From: CAYJAD01 sp964368075
Lineage (GTDB): Bacteria > Desulfobacterota > Desulfovibrionia > Desulfovibrionales > Desulfovibrionaceae
DNA: 64,000 bases
Assembly: GCA_964368075.1 (NCBI GenBank)
Contig: CAYJAD010000001.1
Coordinates: forward strand, 62,001-126,000
Direction: 5' to 3'
Of this stretch, positions 52,381-61,136 are shown one piece after another. A program made the position numbers and the translations under genes. The notes under the pieces were generated by a model. That model was not told the DNA's origin, did no database searches, and was given only the letters and a program-made list of their open reading frames with translations. Every line of letters begins with the position of its first letter. The first letter of the stretch is position 1.

Positions 52381-54807
52381 TTAGAGTAAAGATTTCGCAA
52401 GGCGTACGGCCCCCACGGCATCGGCGGAGTACCCATGTGCCCCAATGGCATCGGCAAAAGCCTGTGTTACCACAGCACCACCTACTATAACTTTATAGGG
52501 GGCTTTGCGTTCTTGCACTAACTTAATGGTATCTTCCATACGCACCATTGTTGTGGTCATAAGAGCAGAAAGACCTATAATATCAGCATTATGTTCATCC
52601 GCACAACGCAAAATGTCTTCTGCTTTCACATCTTTTCCTGCATCAACAACATCAAAACCATGATTGCCCAAAAGCAAGGCCACAATATTTTTTCCTATAT
52701 CGTGAATATCCCCTTCCACCGTAGCAAGCACTACGACTGGGCGCTTTTCTGTGCCACGCATTTCTTCCAGCAAAGGCTTTACATGGGCAAATGCTGTTTG
52801 CATGGTTTCAGCAGAGCGAATAAGCTGGGGCAAAAAATATTCTTTCTTTTCATACTTTACCCCCACCTCAGTAATGGCAGGAATAAGCTTTTCTTGCACT
52901 AAAGCCATAGCGTCAACACCGGTGGCAAGTTCTGCTTCCACTAAGCCGACAATGGCGTCTTTATCTCCTAAGAGTACGGCATCAAATAACGTTGCCGCTG
53001 CACTTTTTTTGCTTTGCCTTGTTGCTAAGGCGCCACCGCCCTGCCCTGCTTGATCGCCCTGTGTGGGTGTCCAATCGGCATAAGCATGAATAAAATGACT
53101 GGCATTTCTATCTTTATTTAAAAGCACATCGGCACAATCGCGCACTTCGCCTAGGCGTACATTGGCGGGGTTGCCAATGCAGGAACTTAAACCAGCCCCC
53201 ACGCATAAGGCCAAATAGGTAGCATTAAGTAATTCCCTTGCAGGTAAGCCAAAAGAAACATTAGACAGACCAATAGTCGTGGGCAAACCTTCACGCACGC
53301 ACCAACGTATGGTTTCAAGGCATTGACGCCCTGCTTCGCCTTTAGAAGAAACTGCCAGCGCCAACACATCCACCATGAGTAAACGCCGTGGAATACCCAA
53401 GGCATCAGCTTGTTCCAGCAGGCTTTCTAAAATGGCAATGCGTTCTGTGGCACGAACCGGTAAATTACGTCCCTTTAGGGGTAATAAAATAAATGGGGCT
53501 CCATAATCGCGACATAAAGGCCCAAGCACTTCCATGCGTCCGGCTTCGCCACTAATGGAATTTACCAATGCCGACCCAGGACAATACGGCAAGGCATTAG
53601 CAATGGCATCCATATTTGAAGAATCCAGCGAAAGCGGTACTTCATAACGTTCCGTAAGGCGCAATATGAGCTCAGGTAACAAAACGCTTTCATCCACCAT
53701 AGGAGCACCCACGTTCACATCAAGCACGGGGGCACCGGCAGCTATTTGTTCTTGGGCATAGCGCAAAGCAAGGCCATATTCTCCGGCTTGAAGTTCTGCG
53801 GTAAGTTGTTTTTTTCCTGTAGGATTAATACGCTCGCCAATAATGGTAAGTGGATACTCCTCTCCCACACGAATCAATTGCGAACGCGTTGTTAAAGCAA
53901 TGCTTCCGGCACTGACCCGCACCGAGGGACGGCGTAACTCTAAATCTTGAATATGACGTTTTAAGGCGGCAATATGCTCTGGGGTGGTTCCACAACACCC
54001 CCCAAGCAATTGCACACCGGCAGCGGCAAAACGCGCCGTTTTTTCGGCAAAGCTTTCAGGATCCAATCGAAATACTGTTTCGCCATTGATAAGTTCCGGC
54101 AAGCCGGCATTGGGCTCTACTATGACAGGCACTTTAGAAAAACTCAGCATTTCCTCAATAACAGGTACCATTTGCTCCGGACCGGCACTGCAATTGGTTC
54201 CCAGCGCTACAACACCTAGATTTTGCATGGTTTCCACAAAAATTTCCGGCGTAGAACCTGTTAAGCTGACTCCTTGTTCAAAAGTCATAGAAACCATAAT
54301 GGGCAGGCGGCATTGCTGACGAATGGCCACCACTGCGGCTTTGGCTTCAGCTAAATCAAATTGTGTTTCTATGAAGAACAAATCCACACCGCCATGTAGC
54401 AAGCCGCGCACTTGTTCTGAGTAAGCTGCAATAAGATCCTTAGGTTCCACCTCGCCTAAAGGCCTTGCAAAATATCCTGTGGGGCCCATATCCCCTGCCA
54501 CAAATACAGGGCGCTGCGCCCCTTGCGTAGCGGCTTTGGCACTTTGAGCAACTTTACTATTATAGGCAAAAACATCCATGCCCTTTGGCATCTTTAAAGC
54601 ATTACCACCGAAGGAGCAGGTAAGAATAATGTCAGAGCCTGCTTGCACATACGCTCTATGTATATCTTGTAATATATCAGGTCGTTCCAAACAGAACTCT
54701 TCGGGGCTCATGCCCGCAGGTAAACCAGCCGCTTGCAGCATGGTTCCCATGGCTCCATCTAAAAGTAAAAAACTTCCTTGTTGCAATACATGGCAAAAAT
54801 CTTTCAT
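52381..54807 (-). CDS. metH: Cobalamin-dependent methionine synthase without reactivation domain
   Basis: An 808-residue enzyme that methylates homocysteine using methyltetrahydrofolate. The homocysteine domain (1-290) has the zinc ligands Cys206, Cys271 and Cys272. The folate-binding domain spans about 310-570. A cobalamin cap (about 610-690) and a cobalamin-binding domain with GDIHDIG at 699-705 (His702 as cobalt ligand) follow. It stops there, at about 800 residues, without the C-terminal AdoMet activation domain of the 1200-residue form, as in other anaerobes. A separate activation protein would be needed. It heads the tlpA-GNAT-hpt unit and is divergent from rpoH. Confidence 0.95.
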   Translation of the reverse strand: MKDFCHVLQQGSFLLLDGAMGTMLQAAGLPAGMSPEEFCLERPDILQDIHRAYVQAGSDIILTCSFGGNALKMPKGMDVFAYNSKVAQSAKAATQGAQRPVFVAGDMGPTGYFARPLGEVEPKDLIAAYSEQVRGLLHGGVDLFFIETQFDLAEAKAAVVAIRQQCRLPIMVSMTFEQGVSLTGSTPEIFVETMQNLGVVALGTNCSAGPEQMVPVIEEMLSFSKVPVIVEPNAGLPELINGETVFRLDPESFAEKTARFAAAGVQLLGGCCGTTPEHIAALKRHIQDLELRRPSVRVSAGSIALTTRSQLIRVGEEYPLTIIGERINPTGKKQLTAELQAGEYGLALRYAQEQIAAGAPVLDVNVGAPMVDESVLLPELILRLTERYEVPLSLDSSNMDAIANALPYCPGSALVNSISGEAGRMEVLGPLCRDYGAPFILLPLKGRNLPVRATERIAILESLLEQADALGIPRRLLMVDVLALAVSSKGEAGRQCLETIRWCVREGLPTTIGLSNVSFGLPARELLNATYLALCVGAGLSSCIGNPANVRLGEVRDCADVLLNKDRNASHFIHAYADWTPTQGDQAGQGGGALATRQSKKSAAATLFDAVLLGDKDAIVGLVEAELATGVDAMALVQEKLIPAITEVGVKYEKKEYFLPQLIRSAETMQTAFAHVKPLLEEMRGTEKRPVVVLATVEGDIHDIGKNIVALLLGNHGFDVVDAGKDVKAEDILRCADEHNADIIGLSALMTTTMVRMEDTIKLVQERKAPYKVIVGGAVVTQAFADAIGAHGYSADAVGAVRLAKSLL

Positions 54808-55055
54808 TTTCTTACATCCTCATTAAAAAATAAAACACTCTATATACAAAAAATACACGTAGCATATTGAAAAACTTTTTTTTAAAAGCCATTTTTTATG
54901 CTGTGCAAGTGCTGGCTTTTATGCTACACAAAAACTGTTCGCCTCGTGTTGCACTTTTTACTACTTAAAAATAGCGAAAAGGACAAACTAAAAACTGATA
55001 CACTTTCACGGCGTCTGCACTGGCTGTTTTCACAGCATAACAATCGAGAATATAT

Positions 55056-56264
55056 ATGAAAAAAAGTATAAAAGCTACTACTAAAATTGCTCCTTCTCCA
55101 AAAACGAGCAAGAAAAAAAAAGTAGATGTTGAAATTATTGACTCTAAAAAAGAGGAAATAGTGCTTGATGAAGAAAATTTACGCACCAATTTCAATGCAA
55201 AGCTTTCTTCTCCTGCACACAGTGATTCCACAACACAAAATATCAATACAGACAGCCCCAGTCTTGACATGGATGATGTTATTGACCTTGATGATGACGA
55301 CATGACGCTCATGGACGACTTAGATGACGATGATGATATCGAACATCTTGAAAGCGACCAAGAAAGCATGATCACCCTTGCTAGCCCCTCTCTGCCAAAA
55401 GTAACTACAAGCCGCGACAACTTACACCTTTATCTTAAAGAAGTAAGTCGCTTCCCTATGTTAAAACCAGAAGAAGAGCAAGAACTTGCCCATCGCGTGC
55501 GTAACTTTGGAGACACAGACGCCGCCTTTCGCTTAGTGTCTTCTCATCTACGCCTTGTAGTAAAAATCGCCATGGACTTCCAACGTCGCTGGATGCAAAA
55601 TGTTCTTGATTTAATTCAAGAAGGCAATGTAGGCCTTATGCGCGCTGTAAATAAGTTTGACCCCGATAAAGGTATTAAATTTTCCTACTATGCCGCCTTT
55701 TGGATTAAGGCTTATATTTTAAAATACATCATGAATAATTGGCGCATGGTAAAAATTGGCACTACGCAAGTGCAAAGAAAGCTCTTTTTTAACTTAAATA
55801 AAGAAAGACAAAAACTTATCTCGCAAGGCTTTGACCCAGACGCCTCTATGCTGTCAGAAAAGCTTGGTGTCAGTGTGGAGCAAATTCATGAAATGGAGCA
55901 ACGCCTTGGCGCTTCTGATATGTCTTTAGATATGCAAGTAAGCGATGCTACCGGCGGCGCTTCTCGTATGGATTTTTTACCCGCTCTTGACCCCGGCGTA
56001 GAAGATAGCATTGCCAGCACAGAAATTTCTAAGCTTGTACAAAAGCATTTACAAAATATTATTCCAAAACTCAATGAGAAAGAAACATATATTCTCTATA
56101 ATAGATTACTTACTGACGAACCAGTAACCTTGCGTGAAATTGGCGAAAAGTATAATGTTACTCGAGAAAGAGTACGACAATTGGAAGCGCGGCTTTTAGA
56201 AAAGCTACGTCAGCATTTAAGCAATGACATTAAAGACTTCTCTGAAGAATGGATAAATAATTAA
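55056..56264 (+). CDS. rpoH: Heat-shock type sigma factor (RpoH) with long acidic N-terminal extension
   Basis: A 402-residue sigma-70 family factor. The core (about 120-400) has sigma region 2 with GLMRAVNKFDPDKGIKFSYY, and an RpoH-box-like QRKLFFNLNKERQKL at about 240-254. Region 4 has the helix-turn-helix TLREIGEKYNVTRERVRQLE. Residues 1-120 are extra compared with the E. coli protein (284), with a Lys-rich start and an Asp-rich stretch at 70-104. The ribosome binding site is weak. It opens a plus-strand cluster of cell-envelope and protein-quality genes. Confidence 0.88.
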   Translation: MKKSIKATTKIAPSPKTSKKKKVDVEIIDSKKEEIVLDEENLRTNFNAKLSSPAHSDSTTQNINTDSPSLDMDDVIDLDDDDMTLMDDLDDDDDIEHLESDQESMITLASPSLPKVTTSRDNLHLYLKEVSRFPMLKPEEEQELAHRVRNFGDTDAAFRLVSSHLRLVVKIAMDFQRRWMQNVLDLIQEGNVGLMRAVNKFDPDKGIKFSYYAAFWIKAYILKYIMNNWRMVKIGTTQVQRKLFFNLNKERQKLISQGFDPDASMLSEKLGVSVEQIHEMEQRLGASDMSLDMQVSDATGGASRMDFLPALDPGVEDSIASTEISKLVQKHLQNIIPKLNEKETYILYNRLLTDEPVTLREIGEKYNVTRERVRQLEARLLEKLRQHLSNDIKDFSEEWINN

Positions 56265-56265
56265 T

Positions 56266-58005
56266 ATGAAAAAGACATTTAAGCATAGCGTTGCCAGTGT
56301 AAGCCTCATTCTTTTCAGTCTTTTTTTAGGCGTAGGGGGGTGTTCTGCGCACGATTCGCCCTTACGTTGGCAAGCTGCAGCAACTCAAAACAAAATTCAA
56401 AACACAAACACAGCGCACATACAAAAAAAGAAGTACAACCCAGATGCTCACGGCATTTATGTTTTTTTAGTCTTCAATCGTGCTCTACAAAATAGAGATA
56501 AACAAGGCGTTCTCATTACTCTTAAAGAACTTATAAAAATGGATCTTCCGGCCTTTGTTTATCTAGACGCCGGCCTGTGGGCCATAGATAATAGAGAAAA
56601 AAGCGTACTGCCTTTTTTACAGCGTGGTCTTGAGCAACACCCTAGCAATGTGGCTTTACATATGCTTTATGCTGAAATATTGCAGAGATTAGGCGAAAAC
56701 AAAGAAGCAATTAACCATATTGAAGATTTTATTGCCGCATATCCCGAAAATGTAGACGGGCGTGTGGAATTAGCGATTTTGCTCATCAATGATAAAAAAT
56801 TTGCCGAAGCAGAAAAGATTTTACACAATCTTGATGCTGCGCACCGCACAGGACATGTAAACTATTATTATGCTAAAGCTTTACTAGGTCTTAACCGTAG
56901 AGCAGAGGCAAAAACCTATTTAGAAAAAACCGTCAAAGAGTTACCAAATTTTATGGAAGCTCTTACGGATTTAGGCTTTTTATACGAGCAAGAAAATGAT
57001 TTCACCAAAGCACGTGAAGTTTACGAAAAGATGCTTAAAAACTATTCGAAAGGCTACGAGGTTGTTTTACGACTCATCATGCTTTCCTTAGAGCTCAAAG
57101 AACCTGAAAAAGCTCTTGAATATTTTGAAAATACCCCTATGACACCGGAGCTCAACGTCACCGTGGCCAGTATGTTCGTAGATGCGGGATACAGTGACAT
57201 AGCAGAACCTATTTTACTAGGTTTAGCCGATGTGCAAGACGCTCCGCAAGAGTTGTATTTTTACCTTGCCGCCATTGCCTACGAAAGAGATAAAGACTTA
57301 AAAAAAGCTTACAAATGGCTTACAAATATTGATAAAAACAACAAAGCCTACTCACGCGCTTTGCTTTTGCGCATGCAATTACTTTTAGATTTAGAACAAT
57401 TAGATGAAGCTTTACGTGATTCACGCGAAGGCCAATTTGCCATGCCCAATGATCCGGATTTTTGGTTGGCAGAAATTCGTATATTAGCAACGCAAGGCAA
57501 GTTTAAAGAAGCCACTAAAAACGTTGATATTATCCACAAAAAATGGCCAACAAATACAGAAGTTGCCTTTCTACGTGCCTCTTTATTCGATCAGAGCAAT
57601 AGAAAAAAAGAAGCCCTACAAGCTATGGAAGAAATTATTCGCCTAGATCCCAATCATGCCCAAGCCTTAAATTATGTGGGGTATTCTTTAGCGGAACAAA
57701 ATAAAGACATTAAACGCGCATTGCAACTTTTATATAAAGCTGTGGAGCTTTCCCCTTCAGCCAACTACATTTTGGATTCTTTGGCTTGGGCTCTCTATCA
57801 AGATCGTAATTACAAAGAAGCATGGCGATATATTCAAGAAGCCGTACGCGTAAGCCCTGTACACGACTCCGTCATTTGGGAGCATTATGCTGACATTGCC
57901 CGTGCTCTTGGCAAGAAAAAGGAAGCGCGTACAGGCTATGAAAAAGCTTTAGAATTTAACCCCCAAAATGCCGATGCCATAAAAATAAAACTTAAAAAAA
58001 TTTAG
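56266..58005 (+). CDS. TPR-rich lipoprotein
   Basis: A 579-residue lipoprotein. The lipobox ending Val-Gly-Gly-Cys is at about residue 26. The rest is made of about a dozen tetratricopeptide units, for example VALHMLYAEILQRLGE and ALNYVGYSLAEQNKD. It starts one base after the rpoH stop codon. TPR lipoproteins often scaffold envelope assembly; here the neighbouring lipoprotein is LolA-like. The function is not determined. Confidence 0.87.
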   Translation: MKKTFKHSVASVSLILFSLFLGVGGCSAHDSPLRWQAAATQNKIQNTNTAHIQKKKYNPDAHGIYVFLVFNRALQNRDKQGVLITLKELIKMDLPAFVYLDAGLWAIDNREKSVLPFLQRGLEQHPSNVALHMLYAEILQRLGENKEAINHIEDFIAAYPENVDGRVELAILLINDKKFAEAEKILHNLDAAHRTGHVNYYYAKALLGLNRRAEAKTYLEKTVKELPNFMEALTDLGFLYEQENDFTKAREVYEKMLKNYSKGYEVVLRLIMLSLELKEPEKALEYFENTPMTPELNVTVASMFVDAGYSDIAEPILLGLADVQDAPQELYFYLAAIAYERDKDLKKAYKWLTNIDKNNKAYSRALLLRMQLLLDLEQLDEALRDSREGQFAMPNDPDFWLAEIRILATQGKFKEATKNVDIIHKKWPTNTEVAFLRASLFDQSNRKKEALQAMEEIIRLDPNHAQALNYVGYSLAEQNKDIKRALQLLYKAVELSPSANYILDSLAWALYQDRNYKEAWRYIQEAVRVSPVHDSVIWEHYADIARALGKKKEARTGYEKALEFNPQNADAIKIKLKKI

Positions 58006-58014
58006 GGAAATGCC

Positions 58015-58902
58015 ATGAACACATCTTTTCGTACGCTCAATTCTGTGCATTATCTTTTGATTATGCTTCTTTTATTGCTCAGCGCTTGCGGCAAGGAACA
58101 ACAAGTAGCTCCGGTATCACCGGTACAACCACCAAAACAAGAGGAGGCCAAAGTAGAGCCTCCTAAAAAAACTGCCCCTGAAATATATTGGGACAAATAT
58201 GCAGCCAGTGCTAAAAGTAGCATGAGCCCTTTTCGTAACCAACTGACTTTACGCTATGGCGTAGAAGGCAAAACAGATAGAGCTGCTGCACTTTTGTGGG
58301 GAAATTCCTCCAAGGAAATTCGTCTTGATATCAATGCTGGTGTGGGTGTGAGTATAGCAAAGGTATATGAGGGCCCCAAAGAATTTATTCTATATTTACC
58401 TCGCGAAAAAACAGCGTATTTATATTCCGGTGAACAAAAGCCACTTTTCACCATTGGTGTTCCCATGCCACTAGGCCTTGCGCATCTCACGCAAATACTA
58501 AAAGGGCATTATGCTAAAGTCTTTGGCGAAGAATACTCAGACATTGTTAAACCCGCAGACGCCGCCTTGCCCGCCGCTATTTTAGAAGAATTACCTAAAA
58601 ATGCTGCTGCTTATATCTTAGACGGTAATGACTTTGAAGGCACCTTAGTAGTAAGTTCGCAAGGCTTACCGCTTTATTGGCAAGCCGAAGACGGCAAGGG
58701 ATGGGTTATAGAATTTAGCTATAAAGATGGTCAAAAACTTCCCTATAAACTTAATATTCAACATATTTCCAGCAAGCGAAAAGCATTGCTTCTTGTGAAA
58801 GAACGCGCCTCAAATGTAAAAACTTTCAGAAGAGACACCTTGCGCTTGACCTATCCCAAAACTACCGCAGTGAAACCTTTAGACGCATTGGGTAAAAATT
58901 AA
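58015..58902 (+). CDS. LolA/LolB-like outer-membrane lipoprotein
   Basis: A 295-residue lipoprotein with a lipobox ending Leu-Ser-Ala-Cys near residue 26, then a Pro/Val/Gln-rich linker. The remaining 230 residues are beta-rich and match the half-barrel fold of LolA/LolB or DUF4292 proteins, which bind lipid acyl chains, in pattern (an initial TLRYGVEGKTDRAA segment, then WGNSSKEIRLDI and ILYLPREKTAYLY). The resemblance is in layout and I give no substrate. It lies nine bases after the TPR lipoprotein stop. Confidence 0.7.
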   Translation: MNTSFRTLNSVHYLLIMLLLLLSACGKEQQVAPVSPVQPPKQEEAKVEPPKKTAPEIYWDKYAASAKSSMSPFRNQLTLRYGVEGKTDRAAALLWGNSSKEIRLDINAGVGVSIAKVYEGPKEFILYLPREKTAYLYSGEQKPLFTIGVPMPLGLAHLTQILKGHYAKVFGEEYSDIVKPADAALPAAILEELPKNAAAYILDGNDFEGTLVVSSQGLPLYWQAEDGKGWVIEFSYKDGQKLPYKLNIQHISSKRKALLLVKERASNVKTFRRDTLRLTYPKTTAVKPLDALGKN

Positions 58903-58911
58903 GGAGTTACC

Positions 58912-59346
58912 ATGTCTTCGAACATACATATAGCCTCTGATCACGCAGGCCTTCTATTAAAAGAATGCATCATAGCCCACTTAGAAAAACAAGGCTATAC
59001 GGTAAAAGATCACGGTACGCACAGCGCAGAAAGTTGTGACTACCCCATCTTTGCCCAAAAATTATGCCACGCCCTAGACAATGGGCAAGAAAAGGGTATT
59101 CTTATATGTGGCACCGGCGTGGGTATGTCCATTATGGCCAATCGCTATGCACATATTCGAGCCGCCCTTTGCGCCAATGAATTTCAAGCCAGAGCCACAA
59201 GAGAACACAATGATGCCAATGTACTCTGTCTTGGAGAAAGAGTCACAGGGCCGGGGCTTGCTCTCACCATGGTGGATATTTTCTTAGCAACCCCCTTCGA
59301 AGGCGGAAGGCATCAGCGTCGCATCGATATGTTTACAAACAAATAA
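58912..59346 (+). CDS. rpiB: Ribose-5-phosphate isomerase B
   Basis: A 144-residue enzyme interconverting ribose-5-phosphate and ribulose-5-phosphate. The characteristic blocks are ASDHAGLLLKECI at the start, GILICGTGVGMSIMANRY with the active-site Cys in ILICGTG, and the NDANVLCLGER segment. The length is typical for RpiB rather than RpiA. It is nine bases after the LolA-like gene and 101 bases before cysS. Confidence 0.95.
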   Translation: MSSNIHIASDHAGLLLKECIIAHLEKQGYTVKDHGTHSAESCDYPIFAQKLCHALDNGQEKGILICGTGVGMSIMANRYAHIRAALCANEFQARATREHNDANVLCLGERVTGPGLALTMVDIFLATPFEGGRHQRRIDMFTNK

Positions 59347-59447
59347 CGAGTTTTATCTGTGCCTTTTAATAGCGGCACAAGCACAATAAATAAAAGACTA
59401 TGCATTTGCGTGTTAATACTGCATTGACACAATATCTTGGAGAAAAA

Positions 59448-60899
59448 ATGTTTATTTATAATACATTAAGTGGAAAAAAAGAAACACTCACCCCTGTAAC
59501 CCCCGGCAAAATCAATATGTATGTTTGTGGTATAACCGCTTATGATTATTGCCATATAGGGCACGCTCGTTCAGCTCTCGTTTTTGATGTACTTGTGCGC
59601 CATTTTCGATATAGAGGTTTAGATGTACGCTTTGTGCGCAATTTTACCGATGTGGACGATAAAATTATTAATCGCGCTCAAAAAGAAGGTCGTGACTGGC
59701 GTGAAGTAGCAAAAACCTACATACACGCTTTTCATGAAGATATGGACAGACTCGGTGTTTTACGCGCCGACGAAGAACCTTGCGCCACAGATTATATTTC
59801 TGAAATGCACACCATGTGTTTACGCCTTATTGAAGAAGGCAAAGCCTATGCTACCCCTTCCGGTGATGTCTATTTTCGTGTGCGCGCCTATGCGCCCTAT
59901 GGCAAGCTTTCCGGACGAAGCCTTGACGATTTACAAGCCGGTGCTCGCGTCACCCCTGGTGAAGAAAAAGAAGACCCCTTAGATTTTGCCCTCTGGAAGG
60001 GTGCTAAACCCGGCGAACCTTTTTGGGAAAGCCCGTGGGGGAAAGGACGCCCAGGTTGGCATATTGAATGCTCTGCCATGAGTGAAAAATATCTTCCCCT
60101 AGATATTCACGGCGGTGGACAAGACCTTATTTTTCCACACCATGAAAATGAAATTGCCCAAACAGAAGCTTGTACGCATAAGGAATTGGCAAAGTATTGG
60201 GTTCACAATGGTTTTGTGCAAATTAATGCAGAAAAAATGTCAAAATCTCTGGGGAATTTCAAAACCATCCGCGATATTTTGGAACAATTTTTACCGGAAA
60301 CATTACGCTTTTTCCTTCTGGGAAAGCATTATCGTAGCCCCATTGATTTCACTGATACCAGCATGGAAGAAGCTGAAAGAGGGCAAAAACGCGTATATCA
60401 ATGTCTGCATGATATGGAAGTAGCTTTACAAAGGGAAAATTGGAAGAAAACGCCCCTACCCGCTGAGTATACAGAAGAACTAGAAAATTTAGAAAAAGCT
60501 TTAGATGCCGCCATGCTTGACGATTGCAATACAGCGGCAGCCTTGGGACATCTTTTTGGTATAGTGCGCCTAGCCAATAGAGCCATGGAAGATAAATCTG
60601 TCAAGGCTAGTGAAGGTTTACGCGATTTTCTTACTGCCGCGCAAAAGCATCTTAGCACATGGGGACAAGTGTTAGGCTTGTTCACATCGTCGGCGCAAGA
60701 TTTTTTACAAAATTTACGCGCCATGCAAGCTAAAAGGCAAAACATTGATGTGGCCCAAGTAGAAAAATATATTGAAGAAAGACAAGAAGCCCGCAAAAAT
60801 AAAGATTTTGCCCAATCCGATGCCTTGCGCGATACTTTAGCAAATATGGGCATAGCTTTGAAAGACACACCGCAAGGCGTGCAATGGGATGTTCTCTAG
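59448..60899 (+). CDS. cysS: Cysteinyl-tRNA synthetase
   Basis: A 483-residue class I synthetase. The start at ATG 59448 has a TTGGAGAA ribosome binding site; an ATG 48 bases upstream does not. The HIGH-type motif is CHIGHARSALVFD, and KMSKS is in AEKMSKSLGNF. Zinc ligands include Cys in MYVCGITAYDY and WHIECSAM. The C-terminal anticodon-binding domain ends with an EARKNKDFAQSDALRD segment. The length is standard. Confidence 0.96.
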   Translation: MFIYNTLSGKKETLTPVTPGKINMYVCGITAYDYCHIGHARSALVFDVLVRHFRYRGLDVRFVRNFTDVDDKIINRAQKEGRDWREVAKTYIHAFHEDMDRLGVLRADEEPCATDYISEMHTMCLRLIEEGKAYATPSGDVYFRVRAYAPYGKLSGRSLDDLQAGARVTPGEEKEDPLDFALWKGAKPGEPFWESPWGKGRPGWHIECSAMSEKYLPLDIHGGGQDLIFPHHENEIAQTEACTHKELAKYWVHNGFVQINAEKMSKSLGNFKTIRDILEQFLPETLRFFLLGKHYRSPIDFTDTSMEEAERGQKRVYQCLHDMEVALQRENWKKTPLPAEYTEELENLEKALDAAMLDDCNTAAALGHLFGIVRLANRAMEDKSVKASEGLRDFLTAAQKHLSTWGQVLGLFTSSAQDFLQNLRAMQAKRQNIDVAQVEKYIEERQEARKNKDFAQSDALRDTLANMGIALKDTPQGVQWDVL

Positions 60900-60988
60900 T
60901 AAAAGCTTCTTAACCTACTGAAAAGCACTTTGTATGGGGCTATCCCCTGCCACTGTTTTTTCAGATAAAAAATACTTTATCATTTACT

Positions 60989-61109
60989 ACAGACTGTTAA
61001 AAAATTACAAACTGCAAAAAGCAAAGTTTTTTGTGAAAATTAGCGTATTTCAATATACGCAAACAAAGCAAAAAACTCCTTTTGCTGTAGTGATTTTTTA
61101 ACAGCCTGT
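60989..61109. repeat. Long imperfect palindrome (nested hairpin)
   Basis: The outer arms 60990-61005 and 61093-61108 match in 15 of 16 positions. Inside, a second pair (GCAAAAAG..GTTTTTTG with its complement) continues the stem with small bulges. The apex is a six-base-pair stem GCGTAT / ATACGC (61043-61060). In all, about 121 bases fold into one rod. It lies between cysS and the M48 protease gene. Parts of the arm occur at 28184, 42500-42550 and 44864. Confidence 0.7.
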
Positions 61110-61136
61110 TTAACTATCACTTGTCATGAGGTGCCT

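Noticed and set aside
54808..55055. A cobalamin or SAM riboswitch upstream of metH
   Set aside because: The 248-base gap shows none of the conserved boxes of these riboswitches that I can recognise.
54965..55420. A 151-codon Ser-rich frame opposite the start of rpoH
   Set aside because: It arises from the Asp-rich codons of the sigma factor read on the other strand.
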